Shown: piece by piece, positions 1 through 7,388 of the stretch | Layout of the letters: each line of letters begins with the position of its first letter | How positions within the stretch are numbered: the first letter of the stretch is position 1 | Source: JBAYSY01 sp041675885 | GTDB taxonomy: Bacteria; Pseudomonadota; Alphaproteobacteria; Rhodobacterales; Rhodobacteraceae | DNA length: 57,028 nt | NCBI GenBank assembly: GCA_041675885.1 | Contig: JBAYSY010000014.1 | Location: forward strand, 1-57,028 | Reading direction: 5' to 3' | The notes under the pieces: model-generated | What the model saw: the letters and a program-made list of their open reading frames with translations, nothing else | Databases searched by the model: none | Told to the model about the DNA's origin: nothing | Translations under genes and position numbers: made by a program

Positions 1-504
1 CGCCGGTATCACAAGGTCCATCTGGCGATGGACACGGCCACCGGCGACATCCGCGCGGTGGAGTTCACCTCGAGCGACAAGGGCGACAGCCCCATTCTGC
101 CCCATCTGCTGGACCGGATCCCGCCCGATGAACAGATCGGCACCGTGACCGGCGATGGCGCCTTCGACACAAGGCGCTGCCACACCGCGAACCTCGATCG
201 AGGTGGCACCGCCATCATCCCGATCCGCAGGAACGGACGCGGATGGCGGGAGGACTGCCCCGCCGCCAGGGCGCACAATGAAACCCTGAGGGCCACCCAA
301 CGCCTCGGCAGAACTATCCGGAAGCGCTGGTCCGGCTATCATGCCCGAAGTCGGATCGACGCAAGGATGCGGGGCCTCAAAGCCTTCGGCGAACGCATCG
401 CATCACGAGACCCGCGCCGCCAGACCGCCGAAATCCACATCCGCGTCGCGCTCATCAACCGCTTTAACGCACCCGGCACCGCCGAGATCGAACGCGTGGC
501 ATGA
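1..504 (+). CDS. IS5-family transposase, 5'-truncated by the window edge
   Basis: Catalytic C-terminal part of a DDE transposase that would move its own insertion sequence. The open frame starts at base 1 with a segment reading RRYHKVHLAMD and runs 167 codons to TGA at 502-504. The second catalytic Asp is in the GDGAFDT motif. The usual Y-x-x-RS-x-x-E signature reads YHARSRIDARM, so the catalytic Glu appears as Asp (codon at 358-360). An 18-bp sequence at 540-557 fits the right terminal repeat. The N-terminal half lies outside the window, so I cannot say whether the copy is intact. Family assignment is from motif recognition; subgroup IS903 is inferred from the terminal repeat. Confidence 0.85.
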   Translation, partial: RRYHKVHLAMDTATGDIRAVEFTSSDKGDSPILPHLLDRIPPDEQIGTVTGDGAFDTRRCHTANLDRGGTAIIPIRRNGRGWREDCPAARAHNETLRATQRLGRTIRKRWSGYHARSRIDARMRGLKAFGERIASRDPRRQTAEIHIRVALINRFNAPGTAEIERVA

Positions 505-539
505 ACTCAAAGGAAAAGGGCATATCCCGCCTCACAGCT

Positions 540-557
540 GAGTGCTGCAACAATGCC
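540..557 (-). repeat. Putative right terminal inverted repeat of the IS element
   Basis: Read on the minus strand this is GGCATTGTTGCAGCACTC, which resembles IS903-type ends (GGCTTTGTTG...). It lies 35 bases after the transposase stop, where an IS5-family right end is expected. The 9 bases after it (558-566) would be the target duplication. The left end is not in the window, so neither match can be confirmed. Confidence 0.55.
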
Positions 558-948
558 CATCCGACAGCACCCGGACAACCGGCACCTTCTGCACGGATAT
601 GTCTTCCAGCAACCGACTTGGCCATAAGAACCGGCCGGAGTCTATCTGGTTCTCCCCCCAGCCGATCACCGTTTCAGGCGATCGCCGGCAACTCCGGGGT
701 TCTATCGGCACTGCCGCCTTCGGGCGGCATTTTTTTGAACCTTTCAATGGCCAGCAACCCCGTGCCAAATGGACAAACCGACCGCCCGGGTTCGGACAGC
801 AGAGAATTTACCGACATAGAATCAACACCTACGATCCACCGCTCGAAACGAATAGCCAATATTTGATGGGCGCGAGAAGGAGTATCGGCCCGAACCGGCC
901 TCTCTGTCCATGCCCGGACTCAAGGCGCGGCACGCACCGGCGGTCCGG
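558..948. other. Intergenic region with one orphan terminator
   Basis: No supported gene lies between the IS end and the YbjQ-like gene. The short open frames here overlap on both strands, lack ribosome binding sites and match nothing I recognise. The only clear element is the plus-strand hairpin at 712-736. The 558-711 part may be the tail of a gene separated from its body by the IS; this is inference. Confidence 0.5.
712..736 (+). terminator. Intrinsic terminator with no gene before it
   Basis: Perfect 7-bp stem TGCCGCC / GGCGGCA around a TTCG loop, followed by seven T residues. This is a textbook rho-independent terminator for plus-strand transcription. The only plus-strand gene upstream is the transposase, which ends 200 bases earlier beyond its own terminal repeat. 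Confidence 0.85.
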
Positions 949-1209
949 TCACCGCCACTTCACCGCCGTGCCATAGGCGGCGATGTTGATGCTCCGCGAG
1001 TCATAGGTGGTTTCGAACCCGCAGGACACCACCGCGTCGGCGCCGAGTTCTTCGGCGCGGGCGCGCAGGTTCACCTTGCAGTCGTCGAGCGCATCGCTCA
1101 GGCGCGGGCCGCCCGAGAACGCCCCTCCGGTCGTCGTACCGATCGCGCCGACGATATCGAGCACCTCATGCGGCGCGTCCGGAGGTGCGGTGGAAAGCGT
1201 GACCGGCAT
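949..1209 (-). CDS. YbjQ/UPF0145 family protein (PF01906-like)
   Basis: 86-residue protein of the YbjQ family, small cytoplasmic proteins sometimes called heavy-metal binding; no biochemical role is established. Family features are the early segment DIVGAIGTTTGG, the central acidic helix ending EELGADAVVSCGFETTY, and the C-terminal AAYGTAVKW. The start at 1209 places the family N-terminus (MPVTLSTAPP) directly after the preceding small gene, 50 bases away on the same strand, so the two may be co-transcribed. A much longer open frame continues upstream only because stops are rare at this G+C. Assignment is fairly secure, function unknown. Confidence 0.8.
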   Translation of the reverse strand: MPVTLSTAPPDAPHEVLDIVGAIGTTTGGAFSGGPRLSDALDDCKVNLRARAEELGADAVVSCGFETTYDSRSINIAAYGTAVKWR

Positions 1210-1259
1210 GGCGGGTCTCCGGGGTTGGGCCTCGGACTCCCGGCCCGGGCGCCGCGCCC

Positions 1260-1544
1260 TCAGTGCGTCCAGGTGCCCATGCCCGCCCAGTAGCGTTGCA
1301 GGTCGTCCTCGTCGGCACCCTCGCTCGACATGGCGCGGATCGCGCCGAGAATCGCGGCCTCGCCGCCGATATAGGCGATCCGCATCCCGCACTGGTGGAA
1401 GCGGTGGTAGTTCTCGTCCCGGGCAAGTTCGCGGTCGCTCAGCCGACGGCCCATGCGGCGCAGGTTGCCGTAGGCATCGCGCGCATCCCGAAGGGCGGAA
1501 AACAGGGCTTCGTATTCGGCGGCGGCTTCGGCGGCAGCGGGCAT
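1260..1544 (-). CDS. Hypothetical protein, 94 aa
   Basis: Small Ala-rich, probably helical and soluble protein with no signal or membrane segment; I do not recognise the family. The start at 1544 (MPAAAEAA) was chosen because a strong AAGGAGG lies just upstream; a GTG nine codons earlier (1571) lacks such a site. The middle segment RDENYHRFHQCGMRIAYIGG has a His/Cys-containing stretch that could bind a ligand, but this is speculation. It precedes the YbjQ-like gene on the same strand, suggesting a two-gene unit. Confidence 0.65.
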   Translation of the reverse strand: MPAAAEAAAEYEALFSALRDARDAYGNLRRMGRRLSDRELARDENYHRFHQCGMRIAYIGGEAAILGAIRAMSSEGADEDDLQRYWAGMGTWTH

Positions 1545-2101
1545 GACTTCCTCCTTGAGAACTCCTGACACCCCGGATCAAACACATGGCTGCGGCGAGA
1601 TTCGGGCACGGTTGTGGCGGCTTCCGGCCCGCGGCCGGTTTCGCCCCGATCAAGCACACACCGCCCCCCTGCGAAACCCTGCCGGGGTCCGCGGCCCCTG
1701 TCCCCGGAACGGCGGCACGAGGATCCCGGTGAAACACTTGCGGCCGATGCGGGAGGCAAGAGCGGTTCATGGCGATGACTCCACCCTGCCGCGCGCGCCG
1801 ACAGGTGCATATATAGCCAGCCATGGCGGCCATGGCCACAGGGACATGGCCGTTCCCATATCTTTCCTGTGCGGTTCCGGCATTGCCCCCACGGTCATCC
1901 ACCGCCCTGTGCTTTGCCCGCACGCCACCGCCGGGGGCAGGTCGAAGCCCGAACGCCCCGCACCCCTCGCGGCAAGGGGATTTGACAGCGGTCGGGCGAC
2001 TGCCTAGGCCGGAAGCACCGCTTTCATGGACCGCGCCCGATGACCGCCCGCCCTGCCCCGCCCGCGCCGCCCGCCCCGGCCCCGTCCGGGAGACACGGGG
2101 C
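1545..2101. other. 557-bp intergenic region, nothing assigned
   Basis: Lies between divergent genes and should hold both promoters. I looked for riboswitch cores and RNA genes and recognised none. Several ATGGC-containing repeats occur near 1820-1850. The open frame running from 1823 into the TonB-like gene has low-complexity, non-protein-like composition before 2102. Confidence 0.4.
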
Positions 2102-3109
2102 ATGAGCAGCCGGGCCGTGGCCGTGGCGGCGCTGGCGCTGTCGGTCGCGCTGCATCTGGGGGCGGCCCTGCTGCTGGACCGGCAACCGGGGGGCGAACGC
2201 GGCGCGGGCATCCCCGAGGGCGGCACGCCGGGGCTGGAGATCGCCGGAGACGGAATCGCGGCGCTGGTCGCCACCTGGGAGCAGGTGCCGGACGGCATGT
2301 CCGGGAGCGCGCCCGCCCCCGGCCCCGCGCCGGAACCCGTCCCGGTCCCGCTCGTGCCGCCGCTGCACGAAAGCCAGCCCGCAATCGCCGCCCCTGCTCC
2401 GCCGGTCATCCCCGCCACGGCGGCCGAGGCGCTGCCCACCCGGCCCGAACTGCTGCCGCCCCGGCCCGCTCCGATACCGCTCCCCCGGGTCGCCGCACCG
2501 CTGCCGCAGCCCGAGGCCCCCCCGCCGGTCATGCCCGCCCCCGACCGGCCGCAAACCGCCGCACCTTCCGATCGCCCCCCGGAGCCCGCCGCCGAAGCAC
2601 GGCCGCCACAGCCGGAACCCGCCCCGGCCCCCCCGCCGGAAGCAATCTCGGACTCGGAGCCCCCCGCCGCGCCGGAACAATCGCCCCGGCCGCCCCCGCG
2701 CCCGGAGGAGACCGCAAGCCCCGCACCGGCGCCCGCCCCCACACCCGCGCCCGCATCCGGCCCTGCCGGAACCGGCGCCGCCGCCCCTGCCGGGCGGGGC
2801 GGCACGGCCGCGACGGATATCCCCGGGGCCGAGCGGCAGCGCCTCGACTGGGCCCGCGCGATCCATGCACGGATCGACCGCGCCAAGCGCCGCCCCAACA
2901 GCGCGGCGCGCGGCCAGGTGCAACTGCACCTGCGGATCGCCGCCGACGGCGCGCTGCTCGGGGTCGGCGTGGCGCGCCCCAGCGGCCACCCCGCGCTCGA
3001 CCGCGCCGCGACCGAGGCCGTCACCCGCGCCGGGCGTTTTCCCCCTGCCCCCGCGACGCTCGGGCCGGGGCCGTTCACGCTGGCCCTCACGGTCGGATTC
3101 ACCCGTTGA
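2102..3109 (+). CDS. TonB-family energy-transducing protein, proline-rich
   Basis: 335-residue protein with the three-part plan of TonB: an N-terminal membrane anchor (residues about 4-23, VAVAALALSVALHLGAALLL), a very long Pro/Glu/Ala-rich periplasmic linker (about 60-250), and a C-terminal TonB domain (last ~90 residues) with the hallmark ARPSGHPALDRAATEAV. TonB proteins span the periplasm and pass energy from ExbB-ExbD to outer-membrane receptors. The start at 2102 gives the membrane anchor at the N-terminus. No exbB, exbD or receptor gene lies nearby, so its motor complex must be encoded elsewhere. Long upstream in-frame extension rejected for lack of protein-like composition. Confidence 0.75.
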   Translation: MSSRAVAVAALALSVALHLGAALLLDRQPGGERGAGIPEGGTPGLEIAGDGIAALVATWEQVPDGMSGSAPAPGPAPEPVPVPLVPPLHESQPAIAAPAPPVIPATAAEALPTRPELLPPRPAPIPLPRVAAPLPQPEAPPPVMPAPDRPQTAAPSDRPPEPAAEARPPQPEPAPAPPPEAISDSEPPAAPEQSPRPPPRPEETASPAPAPAPTPAPASGPAGTGAAAPAGRGGTAATDIPGAERQRLDWARAIHARIDRAKRRPNSAARGQVQLHLRIAADGALLGVGVARPSGHPALDRAATEAVTRAGRFPPAPATLGPGPFTLALTVGFTR

Positions 3110-3128
3110 AAACCCTGCCGGAACCCTC

Positions 3129-3157
3129 TTGACGCCCGCCGGGCTGGCGGATAGTGA
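3129..3157 (+). promoter_or_regulatory. Candidate sigma-70-type promoter for tRNA-Met
   Basis: TTGACG at 3129-3134 and an AT-rich GATAGTGA around 3150-3157 are spaced 15-17 bases apart and end 14 bases before the mature tRNA. The -35 box is strong, the -10 box imperfect. Confidence 0.5.
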
Positions 3158-3170
3158 CCACCCATCGCGT

Positions 3171-3247
3171 GGCGGAGTAGCTCAGTTGGTTAGAGCAGCG
3201 GAATCATAATCCGCGTGTCGGGGGTTCAAGTCCCTCCTCCGCTACCA
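3171..3247 (+). tRNA. tRNA-Met (anticodon CAT)
   Basis: Complete cloverleaf of 77 bases including encoded CCA: acceptor GGCGGAG/CTCCGCT, D stem GCTC/GAGC, anticodon stem GCGGA/TCCGC with loop ATCATAA, T stem GGGGG/CCCTC with loop TTCAAGT. The CAT anticodon could also belong to tRNA-Ile2 (lysidine-modified); overall sequence looks like elongator tRNA-Met. It is not an initiator because the anticodon stem lacks the three consecutive G-C pairs next to the loop. Confidence 0.93.
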
Positions 3248-3387
3248 TCATCCGCAAATCCGGGACATGATCCGGGCGGCCCGGCAGCCGTTTTCCAGCG
3301 GATTTGCAACGGAAACCCGGACCATATCCGTTCACCTTTTCTCAAGACCATCCGGTTAGCCTGTTGCGGAAAAGCGGAGGGTGGGCG

Positions 3388-4014
3388 ATGCACGGTCTGG
3401 TCAACAGGTCGATCCAGTGTTTTCTGCGCGACACCTACGGGCCGGGTTGCTGGGCCGCGGTGGCGCGGGCGGCGGGGGTCGGCCCGGGCGGGTTCGAAAC
3501 GATGCTCCATTACGACGACGCCCTGACCGGGGCCATGCTCGACGCCGCCGCCGGGCAGCTTCGCCGCCCGCGTGAGGCGGTGCTCGAAGACCTCGGGATC
3601 TATCTGATCTCGCATCCCGGGCCGGAATTCCTGCGGCGGCTGCTGCGTTTCGGCGGGGTCGGCTTTGCCGATTTCCTCCATTCGCTCGAAGATCTGCCGG
3701 AACGGGGCCGTCTTGCCGTGCCGGATCTCGACCTGCCGGAACTGAAGCTGGCGGAACAGGCGGGGCCGGGCCGCTACGACCTGATCTGCCGCGGCGGCCC
3801 GCCCGGGATCGGCCATGTGGTCGCCGGGATGCTGCGGGCGATGGCCGACGATTACGGCGCGCTGGCGCTGGTGGACCACGCCGGGGCCACAGCGGGGGAG
3901 GAGCGGATCTCCATCCACCTGCTCGACAGCCGTTTCGCCGCCGGGCGCCCGTTCGATCTGGCCGCCGGCCCGGACCCGGCCCGGGGTTCCACGCCGGAAG
4001 GCGCGCGGGGATGA
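3388..4014 (+). CDS. H-NOX-fold (heme NO-binding-like) protein lacking the usual heme ligand
   Basis: 208 residues. The N-terminus MHGLVNRSIQ and the segment FADFLHSLEDLP...VPDLDLPEL match the H-NOX family, gas sensors that bind heme through a proximal His near residue 102-105 and contact its propionates with a Y-x-S-x-R motif. Here the proximal position reads LEDLPER, placing Pro104 where His is expected, and the Y-S-R region reads YDLICR, keeping only the Arg (R135). It may therefore not bind heme in the usual way. Its stop overlaps the start of the GGDEF gene (ATGA, 4011-4014), as in H-NOX-cyclase operons, so it likely controls that enzyme. Start at 3388 follows GGAGG. Confidence 0.8.
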   Translation: MHGLVNRSIQCFLRDTYGPGCWAAVARAAGVGPGGFETMLHYDDALTGAMLDAAAGQLRRPREAVLEDLGIYLISHPGPEFLRRLLRFGGVGFADFLHSLEDLPERGRLAVPDLDLPELKLAEQAGPGRYDLICRGGPPGIGHVVAGMLRAMADDYGALALVDHAGATAGEERISIHLLDSRFAAGRPFDLAAGPDPARGSTPEGARG

Positions 4015-5033
4015 CGGCGGCGGGGGGCTTTGCGGTGGGCATGGCGGCGCTCGACCGGCTGATGCCGATGCATCTGTGCCTGTCCGGCACCGGCGCGGTG
4101 CTGAGCGCGGGGCCGACACTGGCCAAGATCGCGGGCGCACCGCTTGCGGGCGGCGCCTTCTTCGACCTGTTCGAGATCCGCCAGCCGGGCGGCATCGCCA
4201 CCCCCGGCGATCTCGCCCGCCGGGCCGGGGCGCGGCTTTACCTCAACCTGCGGGCGGTGCCGGAGACCGGGCTGCGCGGCCTGGCAATGCCGCTGCAAGG
4301 CAGGGGACCGGAAGGCGGGGGGCAGGAAAACGGCGGGCTGATCCTCAACCTTTCCTTCGGCATCGACCTTGCGCAGGCGGTGCGCGACCATGCGCTGACC
4401 GACACCGATTTCGCGGCGACCGACCTTGCCGTGGAACTGCTCTACCTGGTCGAGGCGAAAAGCGCGGTCATGGCCGAGTTGCGCGACCTCAACCGCAGGC
4501 TTCAGGGCGCAAGGATCGCGGCCGAGGAACAGGCGCAGACCGACACGCTGACCGGGCTTTACAACCGCCGGGCGATGGACCGGATCATGGCCGAGGTGGC
4601 GGCAAAGGCGACCCCTTTCGGGCTGATGCATGTCGATCTCGACTATTTCAAACAGGTCAACGACACGCTGGGCCATGCGGCGGGCGACCACGTGCTGCGC
4701 GAGGTGGCGCGGGCACTGCGGGCCGAGACCCGCACCGGCGACATGCTGGCCCGGGTGGGCGGTGACGAATTCGTGATCATGTTCCCCGGCCTCACCGATC
4801 CGGCGGCGATGGAGGTGATCGCAAGGCGCATGATCGACCGCCTGTCCCGCCCGATCCCCTATCGCGACCGCGATTGCAGCATCTCGGCCAGTATCGGCAT
4901 GACCGCCTCGACCCTCTACGACGCGCCGGACCCCGACCGGATGCTGGCCGACGCCGACCGTGCGCTTTACGTGGCCAAGCGCGGTGGCCGGGCCGGGGTG
5001 GCGATGCACCGCCCGAAAGCGCGCGGAGGCTGA
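4011..5033 (+). CDS. Diguanylate cyclase with H-NOX-associated N-terminal domain
   Basis: 340 residues. The N-terminal ~145 residues (hydrophobic MPMHLCLSGTGAVLSAGPTLAKI start) resemble the H-NOX-associated domain found with heme sensors; a short coiled helix (about 145-175) follows, then a GGDEF domain (about 176-335). The active site reads GGDEF at 250-254 and the product-inhibition site RxxD reads RTGD at 241-244, exactly five residues earlier, so the enzyme should be active and feedback-inhibited. It would make cyclic di-GMP from two GTP. No EAL domain and no membrane segment. Translation is coupled to the upstream H-NOX-fold gene, implying the two products form a signalling pair. Confidence 0.9.
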   Translation: MTAAGGFAVGMAALDRLMPMHLCLSGTGAVLSAGPTLAKIAGAPLAGGAFFDLFEIRQPGGIATPGDLARRAGARLYLNLRAVPETGLRGLAMPLQGRGPEGGGQENGGLILNLSFGIDLAQAVRDHALTDTDFAATDLAVELLYLVEAKSAVMAELRDLNRRLQGARIAAEEQAQTDTLTGLYNRRAMDRIMAEVAAKATPFGLMHVDLDYFKQVNDTLGHAAGDHVLREVARALRAETRTGDMLARVGGDEFVIMFPGLTDPAAMEVIARRMIDRLSRPIPYRDRDCSISASIGMTASTLYDAPDPDRMLADADRALYVAKRGGRAGVAMHRPKARGG

Positions 5034-5054
5034 AGGATGGGAAAGCCCCTCCGC

Positions 5055-6206
5055 TCATGCCCCCGGCCGCGCCAGCCGGAACACCGCGCCATTCCCGACC
5101 GACAGGAACCACAGGGCGCCGTCCGGGGCCTCGCGGATGTCGCGCACCCGCCGGGTTTCCGCCGTGGCGATCCGCGCCCCCGCCCAGCCACCGGGACCGG
5201 GGCTGGCCGGGTCGTGCCGGGCGATGTGATCCGCGTTCAGGCTGCCGACAAGGTGGTGCCCGCGCCAGTCGGGGAACATCCGCCCCGAACAGATCACATG
5301 GCCCGAAGGCGCAATCGACGGATCCCAGTAATGGGCGGGCTGTTCCATCCCCCCGGCCTCGGTGCCGATCCCGATCCGGGCGCCGGAATAATGCGTCCCG
5401 TACGAAATCACCGGCCAGCCGTAGTTCGCCCCGGGGCGGATCGGGTTGATCTCGTCGCCGCCGCGCGCGCCGTGCTCCGAAACCCACAGCCGCCCGTCGG
5501 CATCGAGCGCCGCGCCCTGCGGATTGCGGTGGCCATAGCTGAATATCTCGGGCCGCGCACCTTCGGTATCGCGAAACGGGTTGTCGGCCGGAACCCCGCC
5601 ATCGCGGGCGATCCGCAGCACCTTGCCTTCATGGCGCGACAGATCCTGCGCGCGTTCGTCCACGCCCCGGTCGCCCGAGGTCAGCGCCAGCGTGCCGTCC
5701 GGCAGTTCCACCACCCGGCCGCCGAAATGCCGCCCGCCCCGCCCGCCCGGCGCGGCCTCGAACAGCACGGCAAAATCCGCCAGCCGGTCGCCGTCAAGCC
5801 CCCCGACCCCCAGCGCCGTGCCCGCCCCGCCGCCCTCCTGCGGGGCGGCATAGGTCAGGAACGCCTGCCCGGTCTCGGCGAAATCGCGCGGCAGCATGAT
5901 ATCCAGCAAACCGCCCTGCCCGCCGGTCGCCACCCGCGGCACACCGCCGATCGCGACCGCCCCGGCCCCGGCGCCCAGCCGCAGCAGCCGACCGCCGCGC
6001 TCGGACACCAGAAAGCCGCCGTCGGGCAGGAAGGCAAGCGCCCAAGGCTCGGTCAGGCCGGTGGCGACCGGGGCGATCCGCATTTCCTGCGCATGGGCGC
6101 GGCGCGGGATCAGCGGCGCGGCCAGCAGGCAGGCCGCCCCCGCCCCCGCATGGCCAAGGAACCGCCTGCGGGCGGGCGACAGCGGGGATCGGCCGGAAAT
6201 GCTCAT
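5055..6206 (-). CDS. PQQ-dependent sugar dehydrogenase-like periplasmic protein
   Basis: 383 residues with a twin-arginine signal (ARRRFLGHAG..., cleavage near RRAHA-Q at about residue 39), so it is exported folded. The rest is a six-bladed beta-propeller of the soluble glucose dehydrogenase/YliI (Asd) family: GLTEPWALAFLPDG, GGQGGLLDI, SGDRG, SYGHRNPQGA, EHGARGGDEIN and GANYGWP are family signatures. Members oxidise aldose sugars using PQQ and pass electrons to an acceptor; the true substrate is unknown here. It is convergent with the diguanylate cyclase gene, with 21 bases between the stops. No PQQ synthesis genes are nearby. Confidence 0.88.
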   Translation of the reverse strand: MSISGRSPLSPARRRFLGHAGAGAACLLAAPLIPRRAHAQEMRIAPVATGLTEPWALAFLPDGGFLVSERGGRLLRLGAGAGAVAIGGVPRVATGGQGGLLDIMLPRDFAETGQAFLTYAAPQEGGGAGTALGVGGLDGDRLADFAVLFEAAPGGRGGRHFGGRVVELPDGTLALTSGDRGVDERAQDLSRHEGKVLRIARDGGVPADNPFRDTEGARPEIFSYGHRNPQGAALDADGRLWVSEHGARGGDEINPIRPGANYGWPVISYGTHYSGARIGIGTEAGGMEQPAHYWDPSIAPSGHVICSGRMFPDWRGHHLVGSLNADHIARHDPASPGPGGWAGARIATAETRRVRDIREAPDGALWFLSVGNGAVFRLARPGA

Positions 6207-6279
6207 GCCCCCGAAGCTAGCGCCCGGCGCGGCCCTGTCCAGCCCGCGGCGCCCGGCCCGAAGCGTTTCAGGTTATTGC

Positions 6280-6328
6280 TTTCCGCAATTTCGAACCGAA
6301 AAAGTCTGTCAACTTTTACCGAGATTGC
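6280..6328 (+). repeat. Structured 3'-end repeat, copy 1
   Basis: About 48 bases nearly identical to the reverse complement of 44493-44540; the shared core is TTTCCGCAATTTCGAACC. On the minus strand it overlaps the last codons and stop of the ornithine cyclodeaminase gene and can fold into nested stems (GCAATCTC / GAAATTGC outside, AAAAGT / ACTTTT inside). See the findings for the compensatory changes between copies. Confidence 0.6.
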
Positions 6329-7388
6329 CTTGACCTCCGGCGGCGCGCATCAGCATCCCGTAAAGGTCGCGCGGGTCGTCGGGGTCGGCGATCATGTCGA
6401 GCTGCTGGCAAAATCCGGTTTCCCGAACCTTGTCATGCACATAGCGCAGGGCGCTGAAGTCCTCGACGGCAAAGCCCACCCCGTCGAACAGGGTGATCGC
6501 CCGCGCGCTCCGCCGCCCCGGCGCCCGGCCCGCGATCACCTGCCAAAGCTCGGTCACCGGATGGTCGGGGTCAAGCTGCTGGATCTCGCCCTCCACCCGC
6601 GTCTGCGGCGGGTATTCCACGAAGATGTCCGAGCGCAGCAGGATATCGCGGTGCAGTTCGGTCTTGCCCGGGCAGTCGCCGCCGATGGCATTGATATGCA
6701 CGCCGCTGCCCACCATGTTGTCGGTCAGGATCGTCGCATATTGCTTGTCGGCGGTGCAGGTGGTGACGATCTGTGCCCCCTCGATGGCCTCCTCGGCGCT
6801 GGTGCAGGGCACCACGCGCAGCCCGCTGCCCGCCAGATTCGCCGCGCATTTCGCCGTCGCCGCCGGGTCGATGTCCCACAGCCGCACCTCGGCGATCCCG
6901 CAGACCGCGCGGAAGGCCAGCGCCTGGAACTCGGCCTGCGCGCCGTTGCCGATCATCGCCATGACCCGCGCGCCCTCGGGCGCCAGATGCCTTGCCGCCA
7001 GCGCCGAGGTCGCGGCGGTGCGCAGCGCCGTCAGCAGGGTCATCTCGGACAGCAGCACCGGATAGCCGGTCTCGACCTGCGCCAGCACGCCGAAGGCGGT
7101 CACGGTCTGCAAGCCTTCGCGGATGTTCTTCGGATGGCCGTTCACGTATTTGAACCCGTAGAACTCCCCGTCCGAGGTCGGCATCAGCTCGATCACCCCC
7201 ACCGGCGAATGCGAGGCCACGCGCGGGGTCTTGTCGAACGTCTCCCACCGCAGGAAATCGGCCTCGATCCGCGCGGCGAGATCGGCCAGAACCCGCTCTG
7301 TTCCCAGATGAAGAACCAGCCGCATCATGTTGGCGACACTTATGAAAGGCACAAGGGCAAGGCGCGAGGGCTTGGTCATGGCACTCAT
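6309..7388 (-). CDS. ocd: Ornithine cyclodeaminase
   Basis: 359 residues of the OCD/mu-crystallin family, which converts L-ornithine to L-proline and ammonia using tightly bound NAD. The Rossmann segment reads MIGNGAQAEFQALAF with RLWDID at the end of the second strand; substrate-binding features include KYVNGHP, GYPVLLSEMTLLTALRTAATSALA and GGDCPGKTEL, all typical of true OCD rather than alanine dehydrogenase relatives. Start chosen at 7388, where ATG overlaps the arginase stop (ATGA), so translation is coupled. Together the two enzymes turn arginine into proline via ornithine. The last six residues (GNLGKS) are encoded inside a dispersed repeat. Confidence 0.92.
   Translation of the reverse strand: MSAMTKPSRLALVPFISVANMMRLVLHLGTERVLADLAARIEADFLRWETFDKTPRVASHSPVGVIELMPTSDGEFYGFKYVNGHPKNIREGLQTVTAFGVLAQVETGYPVLLSEMTLLTALRTAATSALAARHLAPEGARVMAMIGNGAQAEFQALAFRAVCGIAEVRLWDIDPAATAKCAANLAGSGLRVVPCTSAEEAIEGAQIVTTCTADKQYATILTDNMVGSGVHINAIGGDCPGKTELHRDILLRSDIFVEYPPQTRVEGEIQQLDPDHPVTELWQVIAGRAPGRRSARAITLFDGVGFAVEDFSALRYVHDKVRETGFCQQLDMIADPDDPRDLYGMLMRAAGGQGNLGKS

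Noticed and set aside
1647..1771. Small minus-strand frame starting MNRSCLPHRP and a possible riboswitch in the same region
   Set aside because: No ribosome site or family match for the frame, and no conserved core of cobalamin, TPP or SAM riboswitches could be found.
949..3165. Minus-strand frame of about 738 codons covering the YbjQ-like gene and the TonB-like gene
   Set aside because: Only its last 86 codons look like a protein family; the rest is low-complexity and opposes the TonB-like gene.
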